Source of the DNA: Pyrenopolyporus hunteri
Lineage: Eukaryota; Ascomycota; Sordariomycetes; Xylariales; Hypoxylaceae
Assembly (NCBI GenBank): GCA_902806595.1
Contig: CADCXC010000009.1
Span: 620,001-684,000 of the forward strand
DNA: 64,000 nucleotides
Reading direction: 5' to 3'
In this document: piece after piece, positions 1 to 10,145 of the stretch
How positions within the stretch are numbered: position 1 is the stretch's first letter
Layout of the letters: the number at the start of each line of letters is the position of its first letter
Notes under the pieces: generated by a model
What the model was told of the DNA's origin: nothing
Seen by the model: only the letters and a program-made list of their open reading frames with translations
The model's database searches: none
Translations under genes and position numbers: made by a program

Positions 1-313
1 AACGTTAACCTTGTATCTCGTCCTTTTTTAAAAACACGTAAAGGGGGTCACCAGTTGGAAATAACCAGAAAATCAACTCATGATATGGGGGGAATATGAA
101 GGGCCTATTTTCTCGTAGCTCGTATGCGTCGTCAGGAATAGATCGGTTATTTATCGTTTATGGGGTATTGGTGTTAGTTGTGATGATAGAACGTTGTACA
201 GCGCATGTAGCGGGCTGCAATCTTGAACGTTTAATCTAAAGCAGAACGAGGATCCCGTCCACGGTGTCGAGCTAGAAGACAACCCTTATACAGCCCGGAA
301 GTTGGGATATAGA

Positions 314-3300
314 TTAGACACGGAGAGATCCTCGGCGTTGATATTCGTCAGGATGACTATGGTACATCTTCTCGTTCGGTGCAGACGAGAGATGGGACGC
401 GGTTTGGTACGAAGGTCCTTTATAACTGTTGCGCTTGATGACATCACCTACGCCATCCCGGACCTCGCGTGGACCACTTATCTTCTGTCGGAGGGCGTCG
501 GTGCGTTTCTGTCGCCGATGTTCGCTCAATCTGCGCTGAAGATTCTGCGGCTTATACTGCTCTAACTTGTCTTGCCAGTTAGGGAAAAGCCTACGACCCC
601 GGTCGTCCACACGTTTCTCGGCGCCCCAAATGCGTCGAGTCGGATGGTCTGGCGCGGTGGACGGTCGGTCCTCGGAATCGTAATCCCGGGAATCTCGGCG
701 GTCGCTCCGTTCAACACTGCTATAGCTATCACGATGTCTCATCACGCGAAGTCTACCGCTCGGTGTGCGCTTGACGGTGCGGCGCTCCGGGCCGCGTTGA
801 CTAGGAACCGTATAGTGATCCTCGTCCTCGATAGGTAGTATAGCAAACGTACGTTTCAATTGCTCGCTCAAGCTTCTACGCCGAGGAGCTGGGCGGTTGT
901 CGATAGGCGGATACATATAAAGCTTCTCAACTTCAGCAGGGACGTCGTTTGCCCAATCGTCGTAGTCATCATCCTCATCGAAAGTAGGCCGCCAAAACGG
1001 ATGTAGTTTCGACTCGTCAGCCGGCGGATCTTCGGCCGTGGGATATCGGCGCGATCTCACATCCCTACTCTTATCGGGTACCGGGTTTTCGGCCGTCTCT
1101 TTTCGAATTCCCTTTGAAAGAGATAGAGTTCGCGACAGGAAGCCAGAGGGGCGAGCATTATCCGTACTCTTGCGAAGACTAAACGCACGACGGACTAGGG
1201 AAGGCCGCTTTTGGATCTCCTCAAAATAGTTCCCCAACATCTTTTCTTTTTCGGCTGCAGGGGTAAGCCCAGACGGCGTGGCTGGGATGAACTTGATTGC
1301 TGGCGGTTCGGGGGGAGCTCGCGGGTTTCTAAGAGGAGAATCTACATCCGCCATCGAGAAACGGTGCTGCGGAGGGGTTGCGGGGGTGCCGTCTGGACCG
1401 CTCGCAATAATCTTAGGGTAATCTGGGACCTTCTCCATTTCTGTGGCATCCCTCGCCTGGGTAGGTTCCGGCCCTCGCAACGCGTTTGCAGCCGCGGCAG
1501 GGTCGACGGGTTTCGACATATGATCAACCATCAGGACGGATTTGTTTTGGTGCGGGTAAATATTAACGGCCATCGCTTCCGAGATATCTGCCGCAGAATG
1601 AGTCCCGTTTGTCTCGACAGACGCTTGAGAAAATGGGGTGTTGTACGCTGTGAGCCGTTTGCCGAAGAATGGATCCCCGTTGTTATCCACAAGAAATTTG
1701 TGGTCGTGGACAGTTTCTCTGTGAGACTCGACGGATGGAGCCGATTCAGGATGTCTCTGATTAGGGTGACTGCTCATATACTCGACGGGAGGTGCACGTT
1801 CCACCGTGACCTGAGGTGGTTGGTGCTGTTGATGTTGTGGTGGCTGCTGCTCTCGTTGTTGTTGTTGTTGTTCTTGTTGCCTCTGCTGTTGCTGTTTACT
1901 CTCTTGCTCCAGGAAAGTATTGTGCGCTTTTAGACTCTCCGCAGTTAGTGACCCAGCCCGAGAGCCAGCCCTGGATCCGTTTCTGCTAGTTGGGGCCGAG
2001 AGTGATGATCTGCGCATAGGAACTATTGGGGGATAGTCCATCGTTAGTTCTTCCACCTGGACCGATCCGCCGGATTCCGACATTGATCTACCCCTTCGAG
2101 ACGGCTTATCAAAGTAGGGTGTTAAATCCTTCGCCTTGGTGTTGCTTGATAACGGTACCGAACTAAGACTATTACTCCTCTTAGAATGGTGACTGCTTGT
2201 GGATCTAAGCGACGGTGGTCCGGTGGCTTTCATCGAAGCCCTGCGATCAGGAATAACAACCACGGGGATTCCTCCATTCTTCCACACCTCGCGCCGGGCT
2301 TTACGGCTGGCAATAGAGGTGGTCGTACCAGTAGATGCAAGACTTTCCGATCTAACAGTACCGTCAACGACCCTCCTGGCGGCTCTGGCACGTTGAGAGT
2401 TTTCCGTCCGCCGAAGGGACGCATTGGCCGAAGAGCTCGAGGCTGAAATCTCAGAATTGGAATCCCTAAGAGTCGTTTGCTTCCTGACATGTCGTAACGT
2501 TTTCTGCCTCTGAGGAGGCGTTCCGACTAAAATGGCCTCCACTACTGTAGATACCGTAGATTTTGAGGACATGCCGGAGGACCGCCTCGCATCGGTACTC
2601 ACCGAAGATTCGGAAGTAGATGGGGCGGTCCAGCGCTTATCCCTACTCGCAGACTCCGGGGGTGGTGAGGGACGCGTGTGCAATCGATCCGACAGGGGCA
2701 TTGACCGCAGAGCCTTTGTTGCGTTGGTCGGAGTCACCGTCACATCCTCGACCACTTCTGCGTTTCGTCCATTAGTTCTCGGTTGAACACGTCGCTTCTC
2801 CACCTTGACATTTCTCTCGTATTTCCCGTTCCATTCCTGCTCAAATTCGTTGCCATAGCCCCATTCACCGTCGAAAGCTGAAAACTCTCGTCTCGTCCTT
2901 GGTGTCAGCCCATCGTCTGTTTCGAGACCTAACCCCAGCCCTACGTCCGACGTCTTCTTTTGCCGCGCCTCAATTAAACGTTTTGCCACGTTTTGAGACG
3001 TCTTCGAAGAAGACAGCACCGGCCGGGGCGTCGATTTATCGTCCTCCTCTGAAGATTCCAGGTTTTCGCGCGCTGTCGTGAACGACTCCGTACGAGAATC
3101 CGCCGTAGCTTTTGACGGGATACGATCTGCAGGGTTGGGGCGTGGAGGTCTCGATCGGCGCTCGACCTGAGGAGGGGTGACGTCTGGCGTAGGCGGACTC
3201 GCCTGGTGCGGTGGGGTTCTCGGCGTCGTACCAGTAGAGGCGTTTGTTGCACTGCGCACCGGACTACCGCCCTGGACGGGACTTGAGCGCTTGATAGAGT

Positions 3301-3670
3301 GATTGCCAGACGAGGTGCGAGAATGCGCCGGTGGCGTAGGGGGGAGAGCAGGCCCAGGCACCTTCGCGTTAGGACTCTCGTCGTGGTTAGGTTTCGGCGG
3401 GGTAGACGGCTCTTCTATCTTCGCATGCGATTCTGGAGTTGAGGTTATACCGAAAGACAGGTCACGGGAATGTCGACTCCTGGTGGCCGACGCCGGCGAA
3501 CTATTGGTCGGGTGCGGGAGCACCTTATGCTTCTTGAATGCTTGTTGACTAGTCTTACCGAGCGTAGGGTGATCGCGCAGGGGCTCAAAGTAGAGGGTTG
3601 TCGACGCCGGAGGCGGGACAGTTTCGGTAGAGGCGAGCATTGTTGGGTGGGACGAAACGCTATCTATCAT
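314..3670 (-). CDS. Large disordered Ser/Pro/Arg-rich hypothetical protein
   Basis: This is one long open frame of about 1118 residues. The frame stays open slightly upstream, but the first ATG is at 3670; the codon at 3682 is GTG, so I start at 3670. The protein is low in complexity, with many Ser, Pro, Thr and Arg residues. A Gln-rich stretch lies near residues 600-640. The C-terminal third is more ordered-looking, with conserved-looking patches rich in Trp, Tyr, Asp and Arg (for example LHPFWRPTFDEDDDYDDW). Repeated RRxS/T and SxxR patterns resemble basophilic kinase or 14-3-3 sites, which is inference. No enzymatic domain, signal peptide or membrane segment is seen. It resembles the uncharacterised disordered proteins common in Pezizomycotina, and I do not assign a function. 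The coding call is firm because the frame is open for over 3.3 kb. Confidence 0.85.
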   Translation of the reverse strand: MIDSVSSHPTMLASTETVPPPASTTLYFEPLRDHPTLGKTSQQAFKKHKVLPHPTNSSPASATRSRHSRDLSFGITSTPESHAKIEEPSTPPKPNHDESPNAKVPGPALPPTPPAHSRTSSGNHSIKRSSPVQGGSPVRSATNASTGTTPRTPPHQASPPTPDVTPPQVERRSRPPRPNPADRIPSKATADSRTESFTTARENLESSEEDDKSTPRPVLSSSKTSQNVAKRLIEARQKKTSDVGLGLGLETDDGLTPRTRREFSAFDGEWGYGNEFEQEWNGKYERNVKVEKRRVQPRTNGRNAEVVEDVTVTPTNATKALRSMPLSDRLHTRPSPPPESASRDKRWTAPSTSESSVSTDARRSSGMSSKSTVSTVVEAILVGTPPQRQKTLRHVRKQTTLRDSNSEISASSSSANASLRRTENSQRARAARRVVDGTVRSESLASTGTTTSIASRKARREVWKNGGIPVVVIPDRRASMKATGPPSLRSTSSHHSKRSNSLSSVPLSSNTKAKDLTPYFDKPSRRGRSMSESGGSVQVEELTMDYPPIVPMRRSSLSAPTSRNGSRAGSRAGSLTAESLKAHNTFLEQESKQQQQRQQEQQQQQREQQPPQHQQHQPPQVTVERAPPVEYMSSHPNQRHPESAPSVESHRETVHDHKFLVDNNGDPFFGKRLTAYNTPFSQASVETNGTHSAADISEAMAVNIYPHQNKSVLMVDHMSKPVDPAAAANALRGPEPTQARDATEMEKVPDYPKIIASGPDGTPATPPQHRFSMADVDSPLRNPRAPPEPPAIKFIPATPSGLTPAAEKEKMLGNYFEEIQKRPSLVRRAFSLRKSTDNARPSGFLSRTLSLSKGIRKETAENPVPDKSRDVRSRRYPTAEDPPADESKLHPFWRPTFDEDDDYDDWANDVPAEVEKLYMYPPIDNRPAPRRRSLSEQLKRTFAILPIEDEDHYTVPSQRGPERRTVKRTPSGRLRVMRHRDSYSSVERSDRRDSRDYDSEDRPSTAPDHPTRRIWGAEKRVDDRGRRLFPNWQDKLEQYKPQNLQRRLSEHRRQKRTDALRQKISGPREVRDGVGDVIKRNSYKGPSYQTASHLSSAPNEKMYHSHPDEYQRRGSLRV
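1818..1911 (-). repeat. Gln-codon-rich low-complexity tract inside the first gene
   Basis: On the plus strand this stretch is mostly TTG/CTG/TGT triplets. On the coding strand it gives interrupted Gln runs mixed with Arg, Glu, Pro and His. It is an interrupted trinucleotide microsatellite in frame with the protein, so length variation here would not shift the frame. Confidence 0.75.
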
Positions 3671-6600
3671 TGTTGCCGACACTCTTCGAAGCCTACTTCG
3701 CTAGGTTGCACCGGGGCAGACAATCCCTCGCATTGTAGAAAGACGGCGTGGTTTGAGGCAGAAATGGGTGCGTATCGGTTTTTTTAATAAAATGAGCTGA
3801 TACCTTGCGGACGACCCCTTCGATAGTGTTCTCTGTCCTCAGCAAGCCCCCTACGCGACGCAGATGCAGGCAGCTCTCACAGCCCTTGAAAGGGCCACCG
3901 TCTGGGCCCTCTGGCGAAATGTGCCGTGCCGATTATTGGACCACTCACAGCGGCCGGAGCGGATTTGGAGACCAGATCAAGGTGAAATGCGCAGGGCCTT
4001 GCAGGGCGTGGGATAAAAAGCAAAACACCTAGGCGCTGGCCATTGGACGGTATTTTGAGGAGACGCCAAAAGAAGGAATAGATATCTGATATTTGAGGAA
4101 TAATACGGTTTGCGACAGGACCAATACGCTCGAGGAACGGGAGGGGGATGGTATTTACAGGTAGGTGGGCTATATTGCAATGAATGGGGCTTTTAGATGG
4201 AAGAGGCACAGTTGGGAAGAAGAGAAGGGGATTGCGCGAGAGCGCTGTGGCTGCATCCTATTAGAAGGGGGGAAGACGTATGTATGTTGTACTTCCTCGG
4301 CGGCTACAGAGGAAGCGACCTTGGTTGAGGTTGCAGGTTTGGTGTAGGTAAAGCGCAGGTAAAGCGCAGGTAAAGCGCAGGCAAAGTGCAGGCAAAGTGC
4401 AGGTCGAAAGTACCAGGTGATGGACGATGTCGGGAATCCAGCAGGTACGCCAGTTCCAACCTTCCCTTTCGAAATCGTCGCTACAAATTACATGTAGGAA
4501 GGTGCCTACACCTATATAAGTACCGAAGTACCTAGCGCATAATGGGGTGGGTTCTCGGTGGGCTCGAGGAAAAAGGTCAACGTCAGAAGAATTAATTGAT
4601 TGACCTCTTTTTCCCGCCATGCTTCGCTCCTTCTCGTTCCTCAATTTAAGTACATCCGCTAGATTCGGAGGTCGAGGGGCTGGAAAGCGGCCCCATCTAA
4701 CCTTAGTAGGCTACAGCCCTAGGCCAGCTTAGTACTAAATCCTCGCTAGCTGTGCTACATAACGTCAAGCGCACATGTATGATACAAGCACCGGCCTGAG
4801 AACTTCCCAGATAAGCGTAGTCAGTTCCTGGTTTTTAGGAGCAGCTTCCCTCTTACCCTGCATATAACTAGATACCTAGGTACTTTGGTACTTTTGAATC
4901 AATCATCACATTTTCTTCGGGGGGGTTACCTATCGTATTGTCCACACCACCATCTCCCTCATTCTAACAGGTTCAACAATCACCATTGTTAATCGTTGAC
5001 ATTACCATGACAGAATACTCGACTTTTCCGATTATATCTAATAAAATATAAATGATACAGCTTGTTACATCAAATCCATAATCTACTATGCATACGATCC
5101 CATGATCCTCTGTATTTCCATCTAAACCTTTATATCTCAGAACGGCGGCGTGTGCACTACGCACCACCACGAAAAAGGCGTACGTAGGTAGATTACTTCC
5201 AGCCACCCGCAACAGACGAGCAGGTTACGTTGTATCTATGCGGGAGGTGTTCTTCGCCTGTCGTGCTTCTGGCCATCCTGCACCTGTGAGTGGATCATGG
5301 CTGTCGCCTGCTGCAGGCCCTCAGGTCACCAGGACAAATGAGCATCTCGAACTGCACAAGGCTGTTCGGCCTCATGCCAGACCTGCTTAGCCTGCAGCCC
5401 GCTTGAAACGAATCAGAGTCCGCCACTCCGGCCCCTCTAGGGCCGACGTGCGCCTCCGCTGTACTCTGTCCCAACACGTCCAAAAAGGCGGGCTGGTATT
5501 CCCACTCTCGTCAAAAGGCGAATGGAAATACGACGTTCTAGGCACAGATCGGAACCGAGCAGCCCTTCGTCCCCAATCTATCCAAATCACGGCGAGATCT
5601 AATAAGACACCGTGATGCTAGCCGAATAGGAATAATTACCAAAATAAATAAAAAAGAAAATCTCGCTATGACGAAATTCCCAAGGATTTGGCAATGGTGG
5701 GGTGGTTTGTGGGAACGTCGGAAAAAAATACCTACATAGAATGAACACACCGTAGCTGGGACTCAGGGCCGCAGAGTCGAGGCCACGGCCATGATTCGAT
5801 CAGAATCCATCGCAGCGAAATATCTCACTGTTGTGCAAAGGAGAACGTCGCAGTCTACGGGAACGTCACCCCCTTTTTCATCGCCAAGACAGCTCACGAA
5901 GGAGAGCGAAGAAACTAAAACGGTCAGGATTCAGAGGAAAAAGAAGGCATGCAGGACGGGTTTGAAACAAACTGACCACCTCCTTGCCTGTCATGCGGAT
6001 ATGGATATTATCAGTATTTCTTCGTAAGAACATGCAGATCCTCTTACCCTTATCTCAAGACAACCCCTGTCACCAAGTCTACTATAGTATAACGCCGGCC
6101 GGGGAGGGGGAGGAGCCGACCCGGCAGTTAACAGTAACTTGGCCTATCTCTTCGCCAACTCCGCCTAGCCTGCCACGTGGGATTACCACTTCTAGTTCGC
6201 TATTCGGAAAAGGACTGCCGCGTTTCTCGCTCGGAATCTATATAAATGTCGGGCTACGCATTCACTCACCTTGCTCTCCCCGCGCGTACGATCACGTAGG
6301 TCAACACTAATACTCACCCTTCATCCTTTACGCCGACCATGATAAGTTATCGTAGGATACCTACCTAGGTAAACTCTGTTCGGCACAATTCCAAAGGGCC
6401 TCCCCTGATAGGTACCTATAATCACATCATTAAGATCCCGACTATCGAAGCTCTATATATGTATTCCGTGGTGGCACCCCGCATTTGGGCGCAATGTCAT
6501 CATTACAATGCAGACGTCTCCGACTAGTTACCTAACGAGAAAGATTTTGATGACATTTCCGCTATGCAAGTCGAGCATCGATTCCAGTCGAGAAGATATC

Positions 6601-6835
6601 CGTCTAGTAATGCCTTACTCTCAGTGGACGAGAGGTGTTGACGATAAGCTAGAGGCCCTAGTCAAGCTTCGCTGTCACTGCAGAATCGATAGCGGCCTTC
6701 TACCAATCCGGATGGCAGAGGACCGTTCTCTCAATAAGCTCAAGATAGGTATATAGAAACTAGATTATCGCGATGTCAGTAGAGTAGAATCACAGGTTTT
6801 CTGACCTATTTCGCATTGGATGAACGCTCTCCAAG
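3671..6835. other. Intergenic region without a supported gene
   Basis: About 3.2 kb lie between the divergent disordered-protein gene and the agmatinase gene. Short open frames here lack codon bias, domain signals or convincing splice structure. An 11-bp tandem repeat lies at 4348-4402. ACCTAGGT-type palindromes occur near 4874 and 6363. Both flanking promoters must lie in this stretch, but I could not single out an element. Confidence 0.6.
4348..4402. repeat. 11-bp tandem repeat, five copies
   Basis: The unit GTAAAGCGCAG is present three times exactly. Two further copies read GCAAAGTGCAG, differing by two transitions (T to C and C to T). It lies in the intergenic region about 0.7 kb upstream of the disordered-protein gene start. 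Confidence 0.9.
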
Positions 6836-8461
6836 ATGTTAGCCAATCTCCTCGTTCTCGGTTGCGTAGCTTATGCTTCTGCTCATGCCACGCATGAGGA
6901 TCAAAAACCTCTATCTGGGCCACATCAGTCTTTATGGTACAATGTTCTCCCCGGCGATGGTGGGACGCAGGTTAGATCTCATGATAAAGACGGAGCGTAC
7001 CAGAGTTCTGACTGTCTAAACCAGGCCGACTCTGTATTTTCCGGGATATCCACATTCGGGCGTTTGCCATACCAGCCTTGCCTAGGCCATGATGATATTA
7101 ATTACGATCTGGCTTTCATAGGTCTGTCAAATTACTCTGGTTGTATGAACATCTAAACTGACGAAGTAAGGGGCACCTTTCGACACTGGCACATCGTACC
7201 GACCCGGCGCTCGATTCGGGCCCTCAGGTATTCGTCAGGGATCCCGGCGTCTCAATCTCTAGTATGATTCATTCAAAAGATATATATAACCCTTCATATA
7301 TAATCCATAGGAGTGTTTAAATAGTTTGCTAATGTAGTCATTGAAAGCGGGGGATATAATGTACCCCTAGACACGAACCCCTTCAACGGATGGGCGAAGG
7401 TTCTCGACTGTGGAGACATCCCGGTGACATCGTACGGCTGCTATCCTCTACTTCTTAGATAGCATTTATAAATTAAACTAACGGAATCGCAGATACGACA
7501 ACACGTGGGCTCTCAAACAGATCGAAGAAGGCCATTACAACATTCTCTCTCGAGCACCAAAGACGGCTGCCGAGAAGCCCGGGCCATCCAAAAAGGGGAA
7601 GACACTACCGCGAGTTATCACTCTCGGGGGCGACCATACAATCACTCTACCCCTACTCCGTTCGATCAACCGGGCATACGGTCCTATATCAGTTATTCAC
7701 TTCGACAGTCACCTAGATACTTGCAAGTAGCATCCTAGTCCCATTAACTCACCTGTCATCCAAAAAAAGAAAAATAAAGGAAGAAAAAAATTTTAACTAA
7801 CACGCGGCTCCCCATTTCCCCATCAACAGGGCGCCCCAAAGTCTTCGGCGGCTCGCCCTCCGAAGTAGCGAGCATCAACCACGGGACGTACTTCTACCAC
7901 GCGTCGCGGGAGGGTCTGCTGGCCAACGACAGCAACGTGCACGCGGGGATCCGGACGACGCTCAGCGGGCCGAGCGACTACGAGAACGACGGGTACTGCG
8001 GGTTCGAGATCGTCGAGGCGCGCGAGATCGACCGCGTCGGCGCCGAGGGCATCGTCCGGAGGATCGTCGACCGCGTCGGCACCGCCCGGCCCGTCTACCT
8101 CTCCCTCGACATCGACACCCTCGACCCGGCCTTCGCCCCCGCCACGGGCACGCCCGAGACCGGCGGCTGGAGCACCAGGGAGCTGCGCGCGATTCTGAGG
8201 GGCCTGGAGCATGTCAATTTGATCGCGGCGGATATCGTCGAGGTTGCTGTAAGTTTGCGTGGTTCACATGACTGGTAATGTCCCCCGTGTTTGGTGGCTG
8301 GCGACTTACCTAGGTATTTATTTGTCTAGCCTGCGTACGACACGAATGCCGAGCATACCACTATGGCGGCCGCGGACGCGTTGTACGAGATCATGAGCAT
8401 CATGCTCAAGAAGGGCCCGCTGAGCAACATGGTCGCTGGCGACGCGGGTGAGGAGCTGTAG
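6836..8461 (+). CDS. Secreted agmatinase/arginase-family ureohydrolase, seven exons
   Basis: The predicted exons are 6836-6970, 7025-7121, 7171-7261, 7348-7431, 7493-7722, 7830-8248 and 8330-8461, giving 395 residues with all phases consistent. The family hydrolyses guanidino compounds such as agmatine to putrescine and urea at a binuclear Mn site. Seen in the translation are GGDH, DSHLD (where many relatives have DAHxD) and DIDTLDPAF, the three metal-ligand motifs, plus APFDTG and GPSGIR. The N-terminus has a hydrophobic segment ending in Ala-rich sequence, which predicts a signal peptide, so the enzyme is probably secreted or vacuolar. Intron 1 is 54 nt and keeps frame. Intron 5 (7723-7829) starts with GC rather than GT. 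Branch-like ACTAAC or CTAAC sequences precede several acceptors. Substrate specificity (agmatine or another guanidino compound) cannot be told from sequence. Confidence 0.9.
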
Positions 8462-9563
8462 ATTCTGTCGCCGAGTTCCACGCGCATGTTGAGTTAGGAG
8501 TCAATAAATTATCTTGAGAATTTTCGGCGGGTAGTAAAGCGAAATTCCTTCTCGCTGGGGCTTGACATGTCCTGGGGGAGGGGATTGCGGTTGGTGCAAA
8601 GTTTGGAGTCGAGCTGTGGACGATGTAAATACGCGAGCTATCCGCTCGCTACCTCTCTCTTATTCACGCAAAGAGATTTGTAACCCAGACACAGCCCAAT
8701 TGAAAAAGGATATACCCTCTTTTTAAGCCGAGGTGAAAAAATTTTTTCTTGGGTACGTTTCAACCATAGTCCTTGAAATGGGGGAAAGGGAAAGGGGCAA
8801 AAGTAGATGAAGAAAAAAAAAAAAAAAAAAACGAAACCACAGGCAGTCACACAAGAGAAATCAGCTACCTAGATGAAGGCCTGTCATAGAAGTTAGCTTT
8901 TCTTTCGTTTTGCTGGACTTTCCGTAGAGTATTCGTCCTGAGCGGTGTTTATTTCTTCGAGATGACCACTCGGAAGAGGTCATCGAACGGGCTCGACTCG
9001 TTACGCGAATCCGCGATGAAATCTTTCGTGGTAGGAAAGAAATTAAATAGAAAAAGGAAACAGTTAAGAAAAATTGGAAGCAATTGGTCAAGGAAAGAAT
9101 GTAAAGAGAGGGTATCGTCGTAGGCCGACTGGAGCGGGTTTGGATCGCGATCGAGGTCGCTCGGTTGGTCACAACAAGTCACAAAAGAATTTTCACGTAG
9201 AAGGCAGAGTGTGGTCGAGGGTCCGTTTCGTATCTGTAGACAGGTCAACGCCAATAGAAGGCCAATGATCCCTCGTCCAATTACCCTGGAGGGTTGGATC
9301 TATCTGATCCAGCTCCAATACTCATTACTCCTATCCTCCTCCCAATCCATGCCCTTCTGCCGTCCAAGGTCGTGATATTAAAGGAAATTATGAACTCAAA
9401 TTGATGAATCGTCGGGTTCTCTGAAAATCGGGCGGTTCAAAATTATGTCGTTCGGAAATGCCGCAGGTCGGGTACTCTGCCGCCCAAGGAGAAGAAGTTT
9501 TTTTTTTTTTTTTTGTGTTTTTGTTGTTGTTTTTTAGCGAGAGCGAGAGAGAGAGAGCGTGCC

Positions 9564-9800
9564 CTAGTTGCCGCAGCCGTTCAGAGAGCACGGTAAGCTC
9601 GGGCATCGCTGGATGAAGGTGATGCCCTTCGAGAATATGTGTCCCTCACATCCCTCCTCTTGCACGAGAAAGAGGGTCTTTACCCAGATGATCTCGCTTT
9701 CCTCGTCATAACCCTTTCGTACGAGGGGCTCGCAGCGCGTCAGCTTGACGCCGTGGACGAACTTATGCGCCATGCAGATGAAGAGTTCTACCTGGCACAT
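9564..9800 (-). CDS. Possible small cysteine-containing hypothetical protein (78 aa)
   Basis: This open frame has an ATG start, at 9800. The product begins MCQVELFICMAHK and has seven Cys residues over 78 residues, ending CSLNGCGN. Its start loosely recalls a widespread group of short fungal proteins beginning MCQ or MCK with spaced Cys and His residues, but I cannot confirm the relationship. No signal peptide is evident. A real gene, a gene fragment or chance are all possible. Confidence 0.3.
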   Translation of the reverse strand: MCQVELFICMAHKFVHGVKLTRCEPLVRKGYDEESEIIWVKTLFLVQEEGCEGHIFSKGITFIQRCPSLPCSLNGCGN

Positions 9801-9989
9801 CTTGACCTAGGTAGATTATGGAGGGTTAGCCTTACCCATGGTTAGGTACTACAGTTGCAGAGGCTGAATATTCTTACTTGTCGACGAGGTACGTGATGCT
9901 TAGTACGTCTAGGTATGAAGAGATACTACTAGGTCGGCCGAGGTGATGGATACCTTCGTGTCGATGCGGACTTGAAAGGATGACGTAGA

Positions 9990-10145
9990 CCTGGGAGTAT
10001 GATGTAGACTCGGAAGTACGATGAAGGTACGAAGTATGTCGAAGTAGGATGAAGTATGAAGATGTCAAAGTAGGATAAGGTATGAAGATGTCGAAGTAGG
10101 ATGAAGTAGGTTAAAGTAGGATGAGGTAAGATAGAGTATGAAGTA
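9990..10145. repeat. Degenerate minisatellite of GAAGTAGGAT-like units
   Basis: About 150 bp are built from imperfect repeats of GAAGTAGGAT and GAAGATGTCG-type words. The longer word of roughly 30 bp, containing GATGTCGAAGTAGGATGAAG, recurs with substitutions. Boundaries are approximate. Confidence 0.7.

Noticed and set aside
1211..1933. 240-residue plus-strand frame
   Set aside because: It is antisense to the large disordered gene; its Leu-rich end is simply the reverse of the Gln tract.
7501..7738. Independent small frame in the agmatinase region
   Set aside because: The sequence is exon 5 of the spliced agmatinase read in a wrong frame; the correct frame gives GGDH and DSHLD motifs.
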